Positions 1 to 8,259 of a DNA stretch of 64,000 nucleotides are shown here, piece by piece (position 1 is the stretch's first letter; each line of letters starts with the position of its first letter). The notes under the pieces were generated by a model. It was not told the DNA's origin and made no database searches. It worked only from the letters and a program-made list of their open reading frames with translations. The translations under genes were made by a program, and so were the position numbers. This DNA comes from Sphingobacterium sp. R2 (lineage in GTDB: Bacteria; Bacteroidota; Bacteroidia; Sphingobacteriales; Sphingobacteriaceae): NCBI RefSeq assembly GCF_040760075.1, contig NZ_CP142884.1, positions 2,914,001 through 2,978,000 on the forward strand, given 5' to 3'.

Positions 1-1
1 A

Positions 2-2218
2 AAATATCTCTTTCGGAGGATGGTCAATGATCAATATAATCTTAGTATCAAAGGTGGTGGAGATCGAAATTTTTATTACCTATCAGGAGGCTATGATAAA
101 AGTCGAAAATTCACGACCGGAGTAACAGCAGATCGTATTACATTGCTGTCTAATCTTGGTATCGATCTGACCAGTAAAATAGAACTTAAGCTCAATTGGG
201 CATTTAATAAATTAATCAATGTAAACAATGGGGTGGATTATGATCGTACCATCCAGCGGCTGCCTTATGGGCAGCTGGTAGATGATCAGGGCGAGCCCGC
301 CATAATACCCAACGGTTACAATATGGATTATATCAATGAATGGAATGCTAGTGGTCGGCTGGACTGGAGCTATAAACCCTTATTGGAAAAGGATCAGTAT
401 GACCGCAGGGGAAATCAGATGCAGATTCGTATCAATCCTATTCTGACCTACAGATTAAACAGCTTTTTATCGGTCATTGCAAACTATCAATATCTCAATG
501 ATCAGAACAAAGATAGGCTACTCCGAAGAACAGATAGCTACTATGTTCGTAATCTCACCAATCGTTTTACCCAGGTTGACGGTACGCAACTGTTTCCGTA
601 CGGAGGTGTTTTGCGTGAAGATAGGGATGAAGATATTAGCCACACTGCTCGACTACAGGTTAATATGAGTAAGAACTGGGGCGATCATGACCTGGTTGCT
701 TTGGCAGGGCATGAACTGCGCCAGGTCCGGAGGCTCGGCAGTACCAAAGAGATTTATGGATTTGACGACGACGTATATGTGTCGCAGGGGAGATTGGACT
801 ATTTGACACGCTATAAAACCAATCCCTCGGGAACAGCCCAGATCACAGAGCCTGCAAACGGTGTCTCGGACCAGGTGGATCGTTATGTGTCTTACTTTGC
901 GAATGCAAATTATTCGTTTCGAGGTCGATATAATGTTTCGGGAAGCGTGCGATGGGATGCATCTAACCTATTTGGTGTAAAATCTAATCAAAAAGGTACC
1001 CCGCTGTGGTCGGGAGGTTTTTCGTGGCGTATGGATGAAGAACCCATATTGCAGCATCTCCGCTTGCCCTTGATCCGATGGCGGCTGACATATGGCGTTA
1101 ATGGAAATGTCAATAAACAGGCTTCAGCTTATCCAATTGCCTCGTACAATACCGACTTGCTAACAGGATTGCCTAATGCACAGATTCGGACTTATCCCAA
1201 TCCGCAGTTACGCTGGGAACGTGTAGAAATTTTTAATGCGGCCTTGGAACTTGGACAACGTTCGAATAGGATTAGCGGAACGTTAGAATACTATCGTAAA
1301 AATAGCAAGGATGTACTGGCCTTGACACCACCTCTGGATCCGACTACAGGGTATAACTCCATGGTACTGAATAGTAACTATTATGTTAACTATGTGCATA
1401 TCAATGGAAAGGGTATAGATCTTACGTTAAATCTTCGGAATCCAATCGGTAAAGGACTATTGGAAACGAATATCCTGCTGAATATGAATAAAAACAAGGT
1501 GACTAAATACCTAACAGGGCAGACAACACCCATAAATGCCTATTTGACGGGTACAAATTTTAATCCACCCGTGGAAGGTAGATCCTTGGATGGTATCTAC
1601 AGTTTACCTTGGTATGGATTGGATGGTAACACGGGAAGCCCTCTGGTAAAAACAGATAGTGAGCTTGTTATTGATAAATATGCTGATGTGATAAATAAAA
1701 TGAAGCTCGAAGATTTGGTCTATCATGGCCTTAGCGTCCCGCCGATATATGGTTCTGTCCGCAATACATTGAGTTGGAAGGCTTGGAACTTGAGTGCCAA
1801 CATACTTTGGAAAGGTAACTATTATTATCGTCGAAGCTCTATTGACTATGGGGCATTTGTAAGCAGTGGTTTGGCGCATCGTGATGTTGCGGACCGCTGG
1901 CAAAAAGCAGGTGATGAGGTTTGGACAAATGTACCTTCAATACCAACCAAAACAGTGAGCAATAGAGATCAGTATTACAATAATGCAGAGATTTTGGTGG
2001 AGCGCGCAGATCATATACGCTTGAAGGATATTTCTCTTTCCTATGATTTTAAAAAGCTGAATCTTAAAGGTATTGGTAGCATACGCCTATATGCGTATGC
2101 GAATGATTTGGCTATTATCTGGAAAAAATCAAAGGTAGACCTCGATCCTGAATATCCTTTGGCGGCTATCTTACCCTCTCGGTCATTTTCAATTGGATTA
2201 AATGTAAATTTTAAATAG
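2..2218 (+). CDS. SusC/RagA-type TonB-dependent outer-membrane receptor, 5' end cut by the window
   Basis: The frame is open from base 2 with no stop, so the gene begins before the window; about 738 residues are visible against roughly 1000 for the family, so the signal peptide, N-terminal domain and most of the plug are missing. What remains is a long run of alternating polar and aromatic beta-strands, with conserved SusC-style stretches such as the barrel segment near YNPSGS-like turns and a late block LERADHIRLKDISLSYDF-like (around residues 660-680), which is typical of SusC C-terminal ends. SusC proteins form the outer-membrane channel that takes up oligosaccharides or peptides together with a SusD lipoprotein, powered by TonB. 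The SusD partner follows 6 bases later. The substrate cannot be read from the sequence; no glycoside hydrolase or peptidase lies alongside. Confidence 0.93.
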   Translation, partial: KYLFRRMVNDQYNLSIKGGGDRNFYYLSGGYDKSRKFTTGVTADRITLLSNLGIDLTSKIELKLNWAFNKLINVNNGVDYDRTIQRLPYGQLVDDQGEPAIIPNGYNMDYINEWNASGRLDWSYKPLLEKDQYDRRGNQMQIRINPILTYRLNSFLSVIANYQYLNDQNKDRLLRRTDSYYVRNLTNRFTQVDGTQLFPYGGVLREDRDEDISHTARLQVNMSKNWGDHDLVALAGHELRQVRRLGSTKEIYGFDDDVYVSQGRLDYLTRYKTNPSGTAQITEPANGVSDQVDRYVSYFANANYSFRGRYNVSGSVRWDASNLFGVKSNQKGTPLWSGGFSWRMDEEPILQHLRLPLIRWRLTYGVNGNVNKQASAYPIASYNTDLLTGLPNAQIRTYPNPQLRWERVEIFNAALELGQRSNRISGTLEYYRKNSKDVLALTPPLDPTTGYNSMVLNSNYYVNYVHINGKGIDLTLNLRNPIGKGLLETNILLNMNKNKVTKYLTGQTTPINAYLTGTNFNPPVEGRSLDGIYSLPWYGLDGNTGSPLVKTDSELVIDKYADVINKMKLEDLVYHGLSVPPIYGSVRNTLSWKAWNLSANILWKGNYYYRRSSIDYGAFVSSGLAHRDVADRWQKAGDEVWTNVPSIPTKTVSNRDQYYNNAEILVERADHIRLKDISLSYDFKKLNLKGIGSIRLYAYANDLAIIWKKSKVDLDPEYPLAAILPSRSFSIGLNVNFK

Positions 2219-2224
2219 CACATA

Positions 2225-3583
2225 ATGAAATTAAAATATATAATAATACTGTCGCTGTTATTAGTGAATAGCAGCTGCTACCATGATTATCTCGATATTA
2301 AGCCTGACAAAAGTTTGGTGGTGCCCGAGCGGATCAAAGATTTGCAGGCATTGTTGGACAATACAACAATGAACATGCATACGGTCGCCAACCTCGGTGA
2401 AGTTGGAGCGGATGATTACTTCCTTTCGGATGACCGCTGGGGAAGTTTATATTATGCACAGGAGCGAAATACTTATATCTGGGCGAAGGAAATTTTTGAG
2501 GGTGAAAAAACTTCATGCTGGAATACACCTTATCAGCAGATCTATACCTCCAACCTTGTTTTGGAAAAACTTGAAGAAGGTGATTTTGCAAATGATGAAA
2601 CATTTCGAAATTTAAAAGGGGCAGCACTATTCTTTAGGGCCTGGGCTTACTATCAATTGGCGCAGGTATTTTGTCCGCCCTATGATGAGAATGCAGGTAC
2701 AAATAAATATGGTCTGCCAATTCGGTTGACGGCTGATATCAACGAACCTGCTGAAGCAAGAAAGACTGTTGCTGAGACGTACAAGCAGATTCTGAAAGAT
2801 GTGGAAGAATCTATAGTATTGCTACCTGAAACATCTTCAGTGGCGACGAGGCCTAATAAACAGGCTGCTTTTTCACTGAAAGCGAAATGCAATCTGTTGC
2901 AGGGAAATTATTCAGTGGCTTTGGAAGCTGTGGATGAAGCAATGAAGATTGATAACACGCTGTTGGACTACAATGATATGGATCCGACGAAAGAAATGCC
3001 TTTTGATGTCCTCAACAAGGAGGTGGTTTTTCATAATGTTTTTTCAGCTCAGATCCTAGGTCCCACAAGAGCACAAGTGAATAAATCGCTCTATCAATCT
3101 TATACTGATAACGATCTCCGTAAAAAGCTGTTTTTCTATTTTGATAAGGATGGGTTATGCCGTTATAAGGGGATGTATTATAATGCGCCAACGATCTTCT
3201 TCTCTGGTATCGCTCGGGATGAACTGTATCTGATTTGGGTAGAATGTGCACTGAGAACAGGGGACTTGATCGGTGCAAAGGGCATGCTTACTGCCTTATT
3301 GGCAAAACGCTATACAAAAGGAAGTTTCGATGCTTCCTCGCTGCCCAATAATCGAGAAGATCTATTGATAGTGACATTAGCCGAACGCAGGAAAGAACTG
3401 CTCTTTAGAGGAACAAGATGGTCAGATATCCGCAGGTTAAATGCTATTGAAAGTCAGGATATATCCCTTGCTAGAGAATTGGAAGGAAAGATCTATACTT
3501 TGCCACAAAAGGATAAACGATTTACTTTTCCGATTCCGGATGAAGCGATTTTATTGGGGCATTACCTACAGAATGAAAGATAA
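2225..3583 (+). CDS. SusD/RagB-family nutrient-binding lipoprotein
   Basis: 452 residues. The N-terminus is a lipoprotein signal: two lysines, a hydrophobic run and a lipobox ending NSSC, so Cys19 should be acylated. The mature start (DYLDIKPDKS) and the helical TPR-like segments are typical of SusD, as is the late RRKELLFRGTRWSDIRRLN block, in which the Arg-Trp-x-Asp-Leu/Ile-Arg motif is a SusD hallmark. The protein sits on the cell surface as the lid of the SusC channel encoded just upstream, with which it is clearly co-transcribed (6-base gap). The length is a little short for the family (usually 480-600), which suggests a compact binding surface. Ligand unknown. Confidence 0.93.
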   Translation: MKLKYIIILSLLLVNSSCYHDYLDIKPDKSLVVPERIKDLQALLDNTTMNMHTVANLGEVGADDYFLSDDRWGSLYYAQERNTYIWAKEIFEGEKTSCWNTPYQQIYTSNLVLEKLEEGDFANDETFRNLKGAALFFRAWAYYQLAQVFCPPYDENAGTNKYGLPIRLTADINEPAEARKTVAETYKQILKDVEESIVLLPETSSVATRPNKQAAFSLKAKCNLLQGNYSVALEAVDEAMKIDNTLLDYNDMDPTKEMPFDVLNKEVVFHNVFSAQILGPTRAQVNKSLYQSYTDNDLRKKLFFYFDKDGLCRYKGMYYNAPTIFFSGIARDELYLIWVECALRTGDLIGAKGMLTALLAKRYTKGSFDASSLPNNREDLLIVTLAERRKELLFRGTRWSDIRRLNAIESQDISLARELEGKIYTLPQKDKRFTFPIPDEAILLGHYLQNER

Positions 3584-3587
3584 AAAA

Positions 3588-3622
3588 ACAGGGGATCGAT
3601 TTGTTGATCCCCTGTCTTTGCT
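3588..3622. terminator. Bidirectional intrinsic terminator between susD and the converging small exported protein
   Basis: A perfect 10-bp inverted repeat ACAGGGGATC / GATCCCCTGT (3588-3597 and 3606-3615) with an 8-base loop, flanked by an A7 run on the left and a T-rich stretch on the right, so it can end transcripts from both sides. Confidence 0.85.
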
Positions 3623-3646
3623 TAGAAGAGCAAGTCAATAGCATGG

Positions 3647-3976
3647 TTAATCCATATCTCTGCTACGCGTTTGCTCAAACGGAATCCCTGAAGGATTCTG
3701 TACTTGTGTCTGATTGAGATTACTTACAGTAGCTTGTGGTTGTGTACCACGTAAGTCTACGTAGTCTTGATCCAACTCAATAGCGCATACCTGCGGCTTG
3801 TCGGTGTCAGGACAAGAGGAACTTGGTCCTGATATGTGATTGGTGATATTGCCGCTGGCATCAACTTCAAACCAGTAGGTATCAGCTTGAGCCAACTTAA
3901 ACGAACTGAACCCGATAATTGCAGCGCCGGCTACCATAGCCATTGCATTATTTTTGATGAAGGATATTGCTTTCAT
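3647..3976 (-). CDS. Small exported protein with two cysteines, DUF6520-like
   Basis: 109 residues when started at the ATG at 3976; the open frame runs to 4120 but the extra 48 codons look non-coding, while MKAISFIKNNAMAMVAGAAI is a convincing signal peptide start. The mature part has a pair of cysteines (SSSCPDTDKPQVCAIEL) and an Asn/Gln-rich, charged tail. It resembles the small DUF6520-type secreted proteins that occur next to MauE/DoxX-type membrane proteins in Bacteroidota, and indeed the next gene on this strand is of that type. I infer an exported peptide whose disulfide may be handled by its neighbour. If the longer start at 4120 were used, the gene would overlap its neighbour by 4 bases, which keeps that start possible. 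Function unknown. Confidence 0.65.
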   Translation of the reverse strand: MKAISFIKNNAMAMVAGAAIIGFSSFKLAQADTYWFEVDASGNITNHISGPSSSCPDTDKPQVCAIELDQDYVDLRGTQPQATVSNLNQTQVQNPSGIPFEQTRSRDMD

Positions 3977-4116
3977 ACCGAGGCCTTTTTTATAGTAGCA
4001 AAAAAAGTTTACCCCCACAAAAAACTCTATGTTAATTTTTTTTGACCAACACTTTGCTTTAACGAGGTGCATCAGTCTGTCCTGTGCCTCGGGATCTGTT
4101 TTTACGGGCTGTGCCT

Positions 4117-4725
4117 TCACGTGTCATAATTTATAGCTCTAACCGGCCAGGCCGGGAAGACAGCAAACCGCATTTTAAATTTTTTGACGCGCTCCAGCAT
4201 GACCGTATAGACCGGAATACGTACCACCTGAGGCCTGGCTAAAAATAAAATGACCTGCTTTTTATATCGCTTACACCCAGCCATGGGGGCAGTTGGGCCA
4301 GTCAAGTACCACCCCAATATGGACAGCAGCAATAACAGCAGGTTGACAACAAAGTGTCCGCCCCAGGAGAGCCTGCTCAGTACCGAAGCACAGCCGCAGG
4401 GCTTCTGGGCGTACAAACCGGCGACGCCAAGACCGATGTAGACAGTAAAGACCGTTAACAGCAATGCAGAAAGCACGAAAGGATAAAAAAATAGATGTTT
4501 TGTATTCCTGAAAGAATGAATAGAAAACAGTATCACTATACCCAGCTCCATCAGTGGCAGGGACCAGAACAATATTCCTGCCCACCAGCCGGGAAAAGGC
4601 TGCAGTTTCAGTGCCTGATGGAAGCCCGGCAGATCCCATAGCTTATCCAGCGCAACGTATGCCCAAAAGAGTATCATAAAGACACGGATACTGGTAGCGG
4701 TGATATGTGAAGCTCTTGTTTTCAT
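4117..4725 (-). CDS. MauE/DoxX-family redox-associated membrane protein
   Basis: 202 residues with about four membrane segments: residues 11-28, 46-66, 76-100 and 120-142. The order and motifs fit the MauE type: an N-terminal FWAYVALDKLWDLPGF segment, a PLMELGI segment, and a Cys-Gly-Cys pair (KPCGCASVLSRLSWGGHF) before the last helix. MauE helps form disulfides in methylamine dehydrogenase; in Bacteroidota such proteins stand next to small cysteine-containing exported proteins, as here. A basic 55-residue tail after the last helix, predicted cytoplasmic, is longer than usual. It diverges from the sigma gene on the other strand. Role in disulfide handling of the downstream small protein is inference. 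Confidence 0.75.
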   Translation of the reverse strand: MKTRASHITATSIRVFMILFWAYVALDKLWDLPGFHQALKLQPFPGWWAGILFWSLPLMELGIVILFSIHSFRNTKHLFFYPFVLSALLLTVFTVYIGLGVAGLYAQKPCGCASVLSRLSWGGHFVVNLLLLLLSILGWYLTGPTAPMAGCKRYKKQVILFLARPQVVRIPVYTVMLERVKKFKMRFAVFPAWPVRAINYDT

Positions 4726-4986
4726 TTTTTAAACAGTATAATTTCAGGTCGTATATTTAATACAACTATTTATAAATCAGATATTTAAATTTGTTTATTC
4801 GGTTTTGTGTTTGTATCTTAGTTTTACCAAATTCAATTATTTCATTCCTGTTTATATATAGCTACCATAAGTAAGCAATATGTACCTGCTATAAATGGTT
4901 TTATTTTTTAAATAGCTGTTTATTAATTGTTTATTTTTTTATTTAGATGGTTATATAAAGCCTTTGTTATACTTAAATGATGAGAT

Positions 4987-5517
4987 ATGGGGGAAGATCC
5001 TTTTGAAATTTTAGTTAAAGAGCCCGAACGGGGTTTGCGGCTTATTATGGGTAAACATGGTAGCCAGCTAAAGAATCGTATCAGAAACATTGTTAACAAT
5101 GATGATGAACTGGTCAAAGACGTGGTTTCAGAAACATTGACCACATTATTTGTGCAGCGCGAAAAAGTCGCTATATGCAAAGATCCTTTTGCCTGGATGA
5201 TGGCAATCGCAAGAAATATTGCCCTGAAAATGCTCCGGCAAGAAAAGAAAAACCAGAAGATAGCGATTGACGAGCTCCGGATCGTACCCCATAGCCAAGA
5301 CATTGAAGCTGATCTACACTATCAAGAAATGCTGGAAGCAGTGCTGTCCAAAGCGGAACAGCTCACACCGATGGAAAAGAAAATTTTTATAGATGCCAAA
5401 GTGCACGGCATGGATAATAAGGAACTGGAGACCCGTCATGACCTAAAGCCACAGCGAGTGCGCAATCTGCTGAGTACGGCACTTGCCAAGATCAGACGGC
5501 TCCTAAAGGGATCATGA
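4987..5517 (+). CDS. ECF-type RNA polymerase sigma-70 factor
   Basis: 176 residues. Region 2 spans about residues 25-95 (DELVKDVVSETLTTLF, then DPFAWMMAIARNIALKMLRQ, the usual ECF 2.2-2.4 order), and region 4 spans about residues 120-172 (LTPMEKKIFIDAKVHGMDNK, then a helix-turn-helix ending LLSTALAKIRRLLKG). It directs RNA polymerase to a small set of promoters when released by its anti-sigma factor, the split FecR gene just downstream. Such pairs normally control a SusC/SusD or other TonB operon; the pair at the start of the window is on the same strand but separated by a divergent operon, so the link is unproven. The start ATG at 4987 is the first in frame. Confidence 0.88.
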   Translation: MGEDPFEILVKEPERGLRLIMGKHGSQLKNRIRNIVNNDDELVKDVVSETLTTLFVQREKVAICKDPFAWMMAIARNIALKMLRQEKKNQKIAIDELRIVPHSQDIEADLHYQEMLEAVLSKAEQLTPMEKKIFIDAKVHGMDNKELETRHDLKPQRVRNLLSTALAKIRRLLKGS

Positions 5518-5528
5518 TACCGGACTAC

Positions 5529-5622
5529 AATTGGATATAGATTAGAATTGAAGAAAAGATAAGTTATACTTATCTATAGCGAGTTCTAGTATTAATTGAA
5601 TATAGATTAGAATTGAAGAAAA
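5529..5622 (+). repeat. 29-bp direct repeat flanking a hairpin between the sigma and fecR genes
   Basis: AATTG(G/A)ATATAGATTAG followed by AATTGAAGAAAA occurs at 5529-5557 and again at 5594-5622 with a single mismatch and a 65-base period. Between the copies lies a perfect 7-bp inverted repeat AGATAAG / CTTATCT (5557-5563 and 5569-5575). The second copy runs into the ATG of the FecR N-terminal frame, so it supplies that gene's translation start region. Confidence 0.8.
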
Positions 5623-5870
5623 TGGAACGCGATATTATAAAAGTTCAAGAGCTGATCAAAAAACAGCTGCTGGAAATAATCAACCCCGAAGAAGAGGCAG
5701 ATCTAAAAGAGAAAAGATCGCACTATACAGAGGATGAATACGACTTAATGGTCGTAGAGTTACTCAGGCAGCTGGAAGGTCAGCTGCCCAAGGATCCGCT
5801 TGAGGACTGGACACCTGATTACGGGGAAATAAAACGACGGGGGAAGCTATACGAAGAAAAGAAAAAATAA
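5622..5870 (+). pseudogene. FecR-type anti-sigma factor, N-terminal cytosolic part (split gene, part 1)
   Basis: 82 residues from the ATG at 5622 (a TTG three codons earlier is possible). The helical, charged sequence with an NPEEEADL turn and the DWTPDYGEIKRR segment looks like the short cytosolic sigma-binding domain that begins FecR proteins of Bacteroidota. It ends at a TAA (5868-5870) inside the run GAAAAGAAAAAATAAAG. One extra A in the A6 run, or a -1 shift there, joins it without a gap to the next frame, which carries on with basic residues and then a membrane helix. Seen: the split and the A-run. Known: FecR is one chain with cytosolic, membrane and periplasmic parts. Inferred: a single gene broken by a base deletion, by frameshifting or by a sequencing error. 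The joined protein would be about 430 residues. Confidence 0.7.
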
Positions 5871-6913
5871 AGCGGTACAGCAAAGTTGGGTATGCAGCAG
5901 CTTTGCTGCTAATTACAGGGAGTGTGTTGTTATATTTATTTTATTCACATAAAAAAGAGGATATTATGCTGCATCTGGAGGGGCAATGTCTTGGCGCCGC
6001 AGACGACACAGAGATACCTTTAATAGAGTCTTCCTGTCTCCTGTTGGCAGCTGACTCCACATGGATAAGAGTAGAGCAGGATACCTTTGGTACACTATTA
6101 CAGCTGGGTGAGCTGGCTGTCACCCGTACCGGGGAAGGGTTGTTGCACATCCAGAGAAAACCAATGGCAGGCGGTGAGACAACTTTAAAAAGTTTAAATA
6201 TTTATACGGCTCCACGCCAGCAATGTGTCGTTGAACTGGAGGATGGTACCAGAGTTCGGATGAATGCACAATCCCAGTTGAGCTATTCGCTCCGAAAAGG
6301 GGATTCAACAGTAATATACCTAAAAGGAGAGGCGTATGTTGATGCCAATAGCCGTTATAGCAATGCTCCGTTGATTATTGGTACTAAAAAGGGTAAAATT
6401 ACATCCAACCGTGCTGACTTTTTGGTCAGGGCGGATACCAGTAACATGAAGGCCATGCTTAATGATGGAACATTGGAGGTTTATTCCTATAGCCTTAACA
6501 AAGTACAGTCCATAGCCTGTCCCGGGGACTTCGTATATGTCGGCGCTAAATATGCAGGCAAAAATCAGCAGCCCCGAGATACAATGACCTATGTTGCGAA
6601 CCAGGATTTCAAAGAAGCCAAGATGTGGGCCCGAAAAATGCGGATTTATAGAAACATGCCTTTGTGGGCCTTTGTAGATGAAATGAGCCGTTGGGAAGGG
6701 TTTACGATTAAAAGATGGGAATGTATTCCAAAGGACAAGCAGATTTCGGCAGCGATCTGTTATCAGAGCGGCAAGGAAGAAGTATACAGTGCTATCCGCC
6801 AAGCAGGTGTGCTGCTGCATGAAGAGAAAGGGATGATCAGCTTCTGTCCTGAGGATAAACGTGATAGAGTAGCCATGTGGCACTTAAATGGATATGAAAG
6901 GAAATTAAAGTAA
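5867..6913 (+). pseudogene. FecR-type anti-sigma factor, membrane and periplasmic part (split gene, part 2)
   Basis: The frame is open from 5819 but has no ATG near its beginning; the first usable start is a TTG at 5903, which lies inside the membrane helix (YAAALLLITGSVLLYLFY). That helix is preceded in frame by basic residues (KRYSKVG) that are read only if translation enters from the upstream frame. The periplasmic part has a FecR domain (about 110-210 residues in: VELEDGTRVRMNAQSQLSY, then YLKGEAYVDA) and a C-terminal DUF4974-like domain (MPLWAFVDEMSRWEGF to the end). FecR receives a signal from a TonB receptor and frees the sigma factor encoded upstream. Whether this copy is working depends on the poly-A junction near 5862-5867. 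The domains are otherwise intact, with no further stops, which argues against an old pseudogene. Confidence 0.75.
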
Positions 6914-6929
6914 GAAAGGAGTAAGTAAT

Positions 6930-7259
6930 ATGAGTAGCAAAAAGCAGTTTATCGACGAAGTATTCACTACTTTCGAAATCAATAGCCTGATCGAGCGACG
7001 CAAATGCCGCGCTACCGGTAAGGTGCGTTTTAATAGCAAGGGCGAAGCAGGCTTCTTTATACAATGGTTAAAATGGCGCTATAAGAAGTGGCTACGGGGG
7101 AAAAATCGAAGGAAGCACCGATATGGCAGTGGGGAAGGAAAACCAAAGCAACGCTATACGTACGGTTGCATCCACTGTTGTGGATATCATATTACGAAAG
7201 AGCATCCGCATGATTACAGGCGAAAAAAAGAAAAATATGAACAGAAATATACTGAATAA
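6930..7259 (+). CDS. Small basic protein with a zinc-ribbon-like CxxC-GYH motif, function unknown
   Basis: 109 residues, strongly basic (many Lys and Arg, for example KWRYKKWLRGKNRRKHRY). The recognisable element is YGCIHCCGYHITKEHPH near residues 78-94, a CxxC followed by YHxT. Motifs of the type Y-x-C-x-x-C-x-x-(Y/W)-H-x-T occur in short zinc-ribbon proteins of phages and mobile DNA as well as in Bacteroidota genomes. The gene starts 16 bases after fecR and has a good AAAGGAG ribosome site, so it probably belongs to the sigma/anti-sigma operon. Nucleic-acid binding is a reasonable guess from charge and motif, nothing more. Confidence 0.6.
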   Translation: MSSKKQFIDEVFTTFEINSLIERRKCRATGKVRFNSKGEAGFFIQWLKWRYKKWLRGKNRRKHRYGSGEGKPKQRYTYGCIHCCGYHITKEHPHDYRRKKEKYEQKYTE

Positions 7260-7310
7260 TTGATGATCGCTGCTTTTTTCAAATTTATTTTTCAAACATA
7301 GAATATTTTG

Positions 7311-7318
7311 TACATTTG
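7311..7318 (+). promoter_or_regulatory. Promoter -7 element TACATTTG
   Basis: Matches the Bacteroidota TAnnTTTG consensus, 23 bases before the ATG of the small membrane protein at 7342, which gives a short leader. Confidence 0.5.
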
Positions 7319-7341
7319 TATCGAATAAAATCGAAATTGAA

Positions 7342-7602
7342 ATGGCAGAAACTGTACAACCAAGAGGTCCAAAGACAACTGATAATAATGCGAATCAAAC
7401 TCATTACTACAAAACATTGGTAGTAGCGATCGCTTTAGGTTTAATAGGTACATTTATCCGTTTTGTGCCGGATGTTTGTACGTCTATGGGGCAACAAACA
7501 TTTTTGTTTTCCGCAATAGCTAACATCTCCATGATCGTAGGCGCACTTATCGCTTTCAAAACCGTGTTCGGAATTTTGGGATTTGGAAAAAACCGTGACT
7601 AA
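7342..7602 (+). CDS. Small two-helix membrane protein, function unknown
   Basis: 86 residues: a polar N-terminus of about 25 residues, then two hydrophobic segments (around residues 28-45 and 54-76) separated by a short loop with a cysteine (FVPDVCTSMG), and a GFGKNRD end. It has its own promoter element and terminator, so it is a single-gene unit. I recognise no family beyond general resemblance to small conserved membrane proteins of Sphingobacteriaceae. Confidence 0.6.
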   Translation: MAETVQPRGPKTTDNNANQTHYYKTLVVAIALGLIGTFIRFVPDVCTSMGQQTFLFSAIANISMIVGALIAFKTVFGILGFGKNRD

Positions 7603-7627
7603 TTACTACTCAGCAAAGATATTGAAA

Positions 7628-7652
7628 GCTTCAGTTTACTGAGGCTTTTTTT
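7628..7652 (+). terminator. Intrinsic terminator after the 86-residue membrane protein gene
   Basis: GCTTCAGT / ACTGAGGC (7628-7635, 7638-7645, one G-T pair) followed by a T7 run. Confidence 0.75.
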
Positions 7653-7722
7653 ATGATGTATAAAGCGGACCATCCAAGAAGCTAGCAACACAGTTCTATT
7701 GTGAAATACAAAGATCATATAT

Positions 7723-7758
7723 AAAAAAAGCCTTCCAATTTTTTGGAAGGCTTTTTTT
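7723..7758. terminator. Bidirectional terminator for the 7779-8192 gene
   Basis: AGCCTTCCAA / TTGGAAGGCT (7729-7738, 7743-7752) between an A7 and a T7 run; sits just after the stop of the minus-strand gene. Confidence 0.85.
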
Positions 7759-7778
7759 ATATCGTGTCTCGCGTGCTA

Positions 7779-8192
7779 TTAAGCGAAAAGTGACCAAGTC
7801 GACCAAGGAATACGAGCGAGCATCAAGATTAAACCGATGACGAAGAAAATCAAAACGGTTTGATTTGCTTTTTTTGCATTTTCAATCTTTTTCGCTTTAG
7901 AATAGCCAATGGTGATCAATACAATAGCAATAATCATGGTCAACGGGTGTTCAATGATTTTAAATCGTAACGAAGGATCTTTCATTACAGCACCAGAGAT
8001 CATCGAAGGGTACTTTAAATAAAAGAATAAAATCAATCCCACCACTAATTGAATATGCGATGCGATGAAACCCAATAAAGCAATTTTACGGTTGTACGGT
8101 TTGTTGCCTAGATAGTTTGATAGGGTGATCACGATCGATATCACCAGGGCTAGCAATAAGACAATTGCTATAGTCGAGTGTAAATGTAACAT
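7779..8192 (-). CDS. Conserved four-helix membrane protein, cytochrome-b-like by layout
   Basis: 137 residues with four hydrophobic helices (about 5-26, 38-60, 81-100 and 110-130). Histidines lie in or near the helices (LHLHSTIA at the start, ASHIQLVVG in helix 2, IIEHPLTMI before helix 3). This pattern matches short membrane proteins of Bacteroidota that databases often label cytochrome B, but no haem ligand set is proven here. It stands alone between its own terminator and the SprT-like gene transcribed in the same direction 68 bases upstream. Confidence 0.6.
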   Translation of the reverse strand: MLHLHSTIAIVLLLALVISIVITLSNYLGNKPYNRKIALLGFIASHIQLVVGLILFFYLKYPSMISGAVMKDPSLRFKIIEHPLTMIIAIVLITIGYSKAKKIENAKKANQTVLIFFVIGLILMLARIPWSTWSLFA

Positions 8193-8259
8193 AAAAGCTC
8201 TCTTTAATTATTTCCTAAGTTAGCAAAGATAAAAATATATTGAATGTATTTGTTAAAAA

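Noticed and set aside
4117..4120. Long start at 4120 for the small two-cysteine protein, giving an ATGA overlap
   Set aside because: The first 48 codons look non-coding and the inner ATG at 3976 begins a proper signal peptide; kept only as an alternative.
1..7300. Polysaccharide utilisation locus
   Set aside because: SusC/SusD and a sigma/FecR pair are present, but no carbohydrate-active enzyme is visible, so the name is not justified from this window.
8130..8153. GGTGATCACGATCGATATCACC-like palindromic stretch
   Set aside because: It lies inside a coding region and the spacing does not match the 5-4-5 operator; likely chance.
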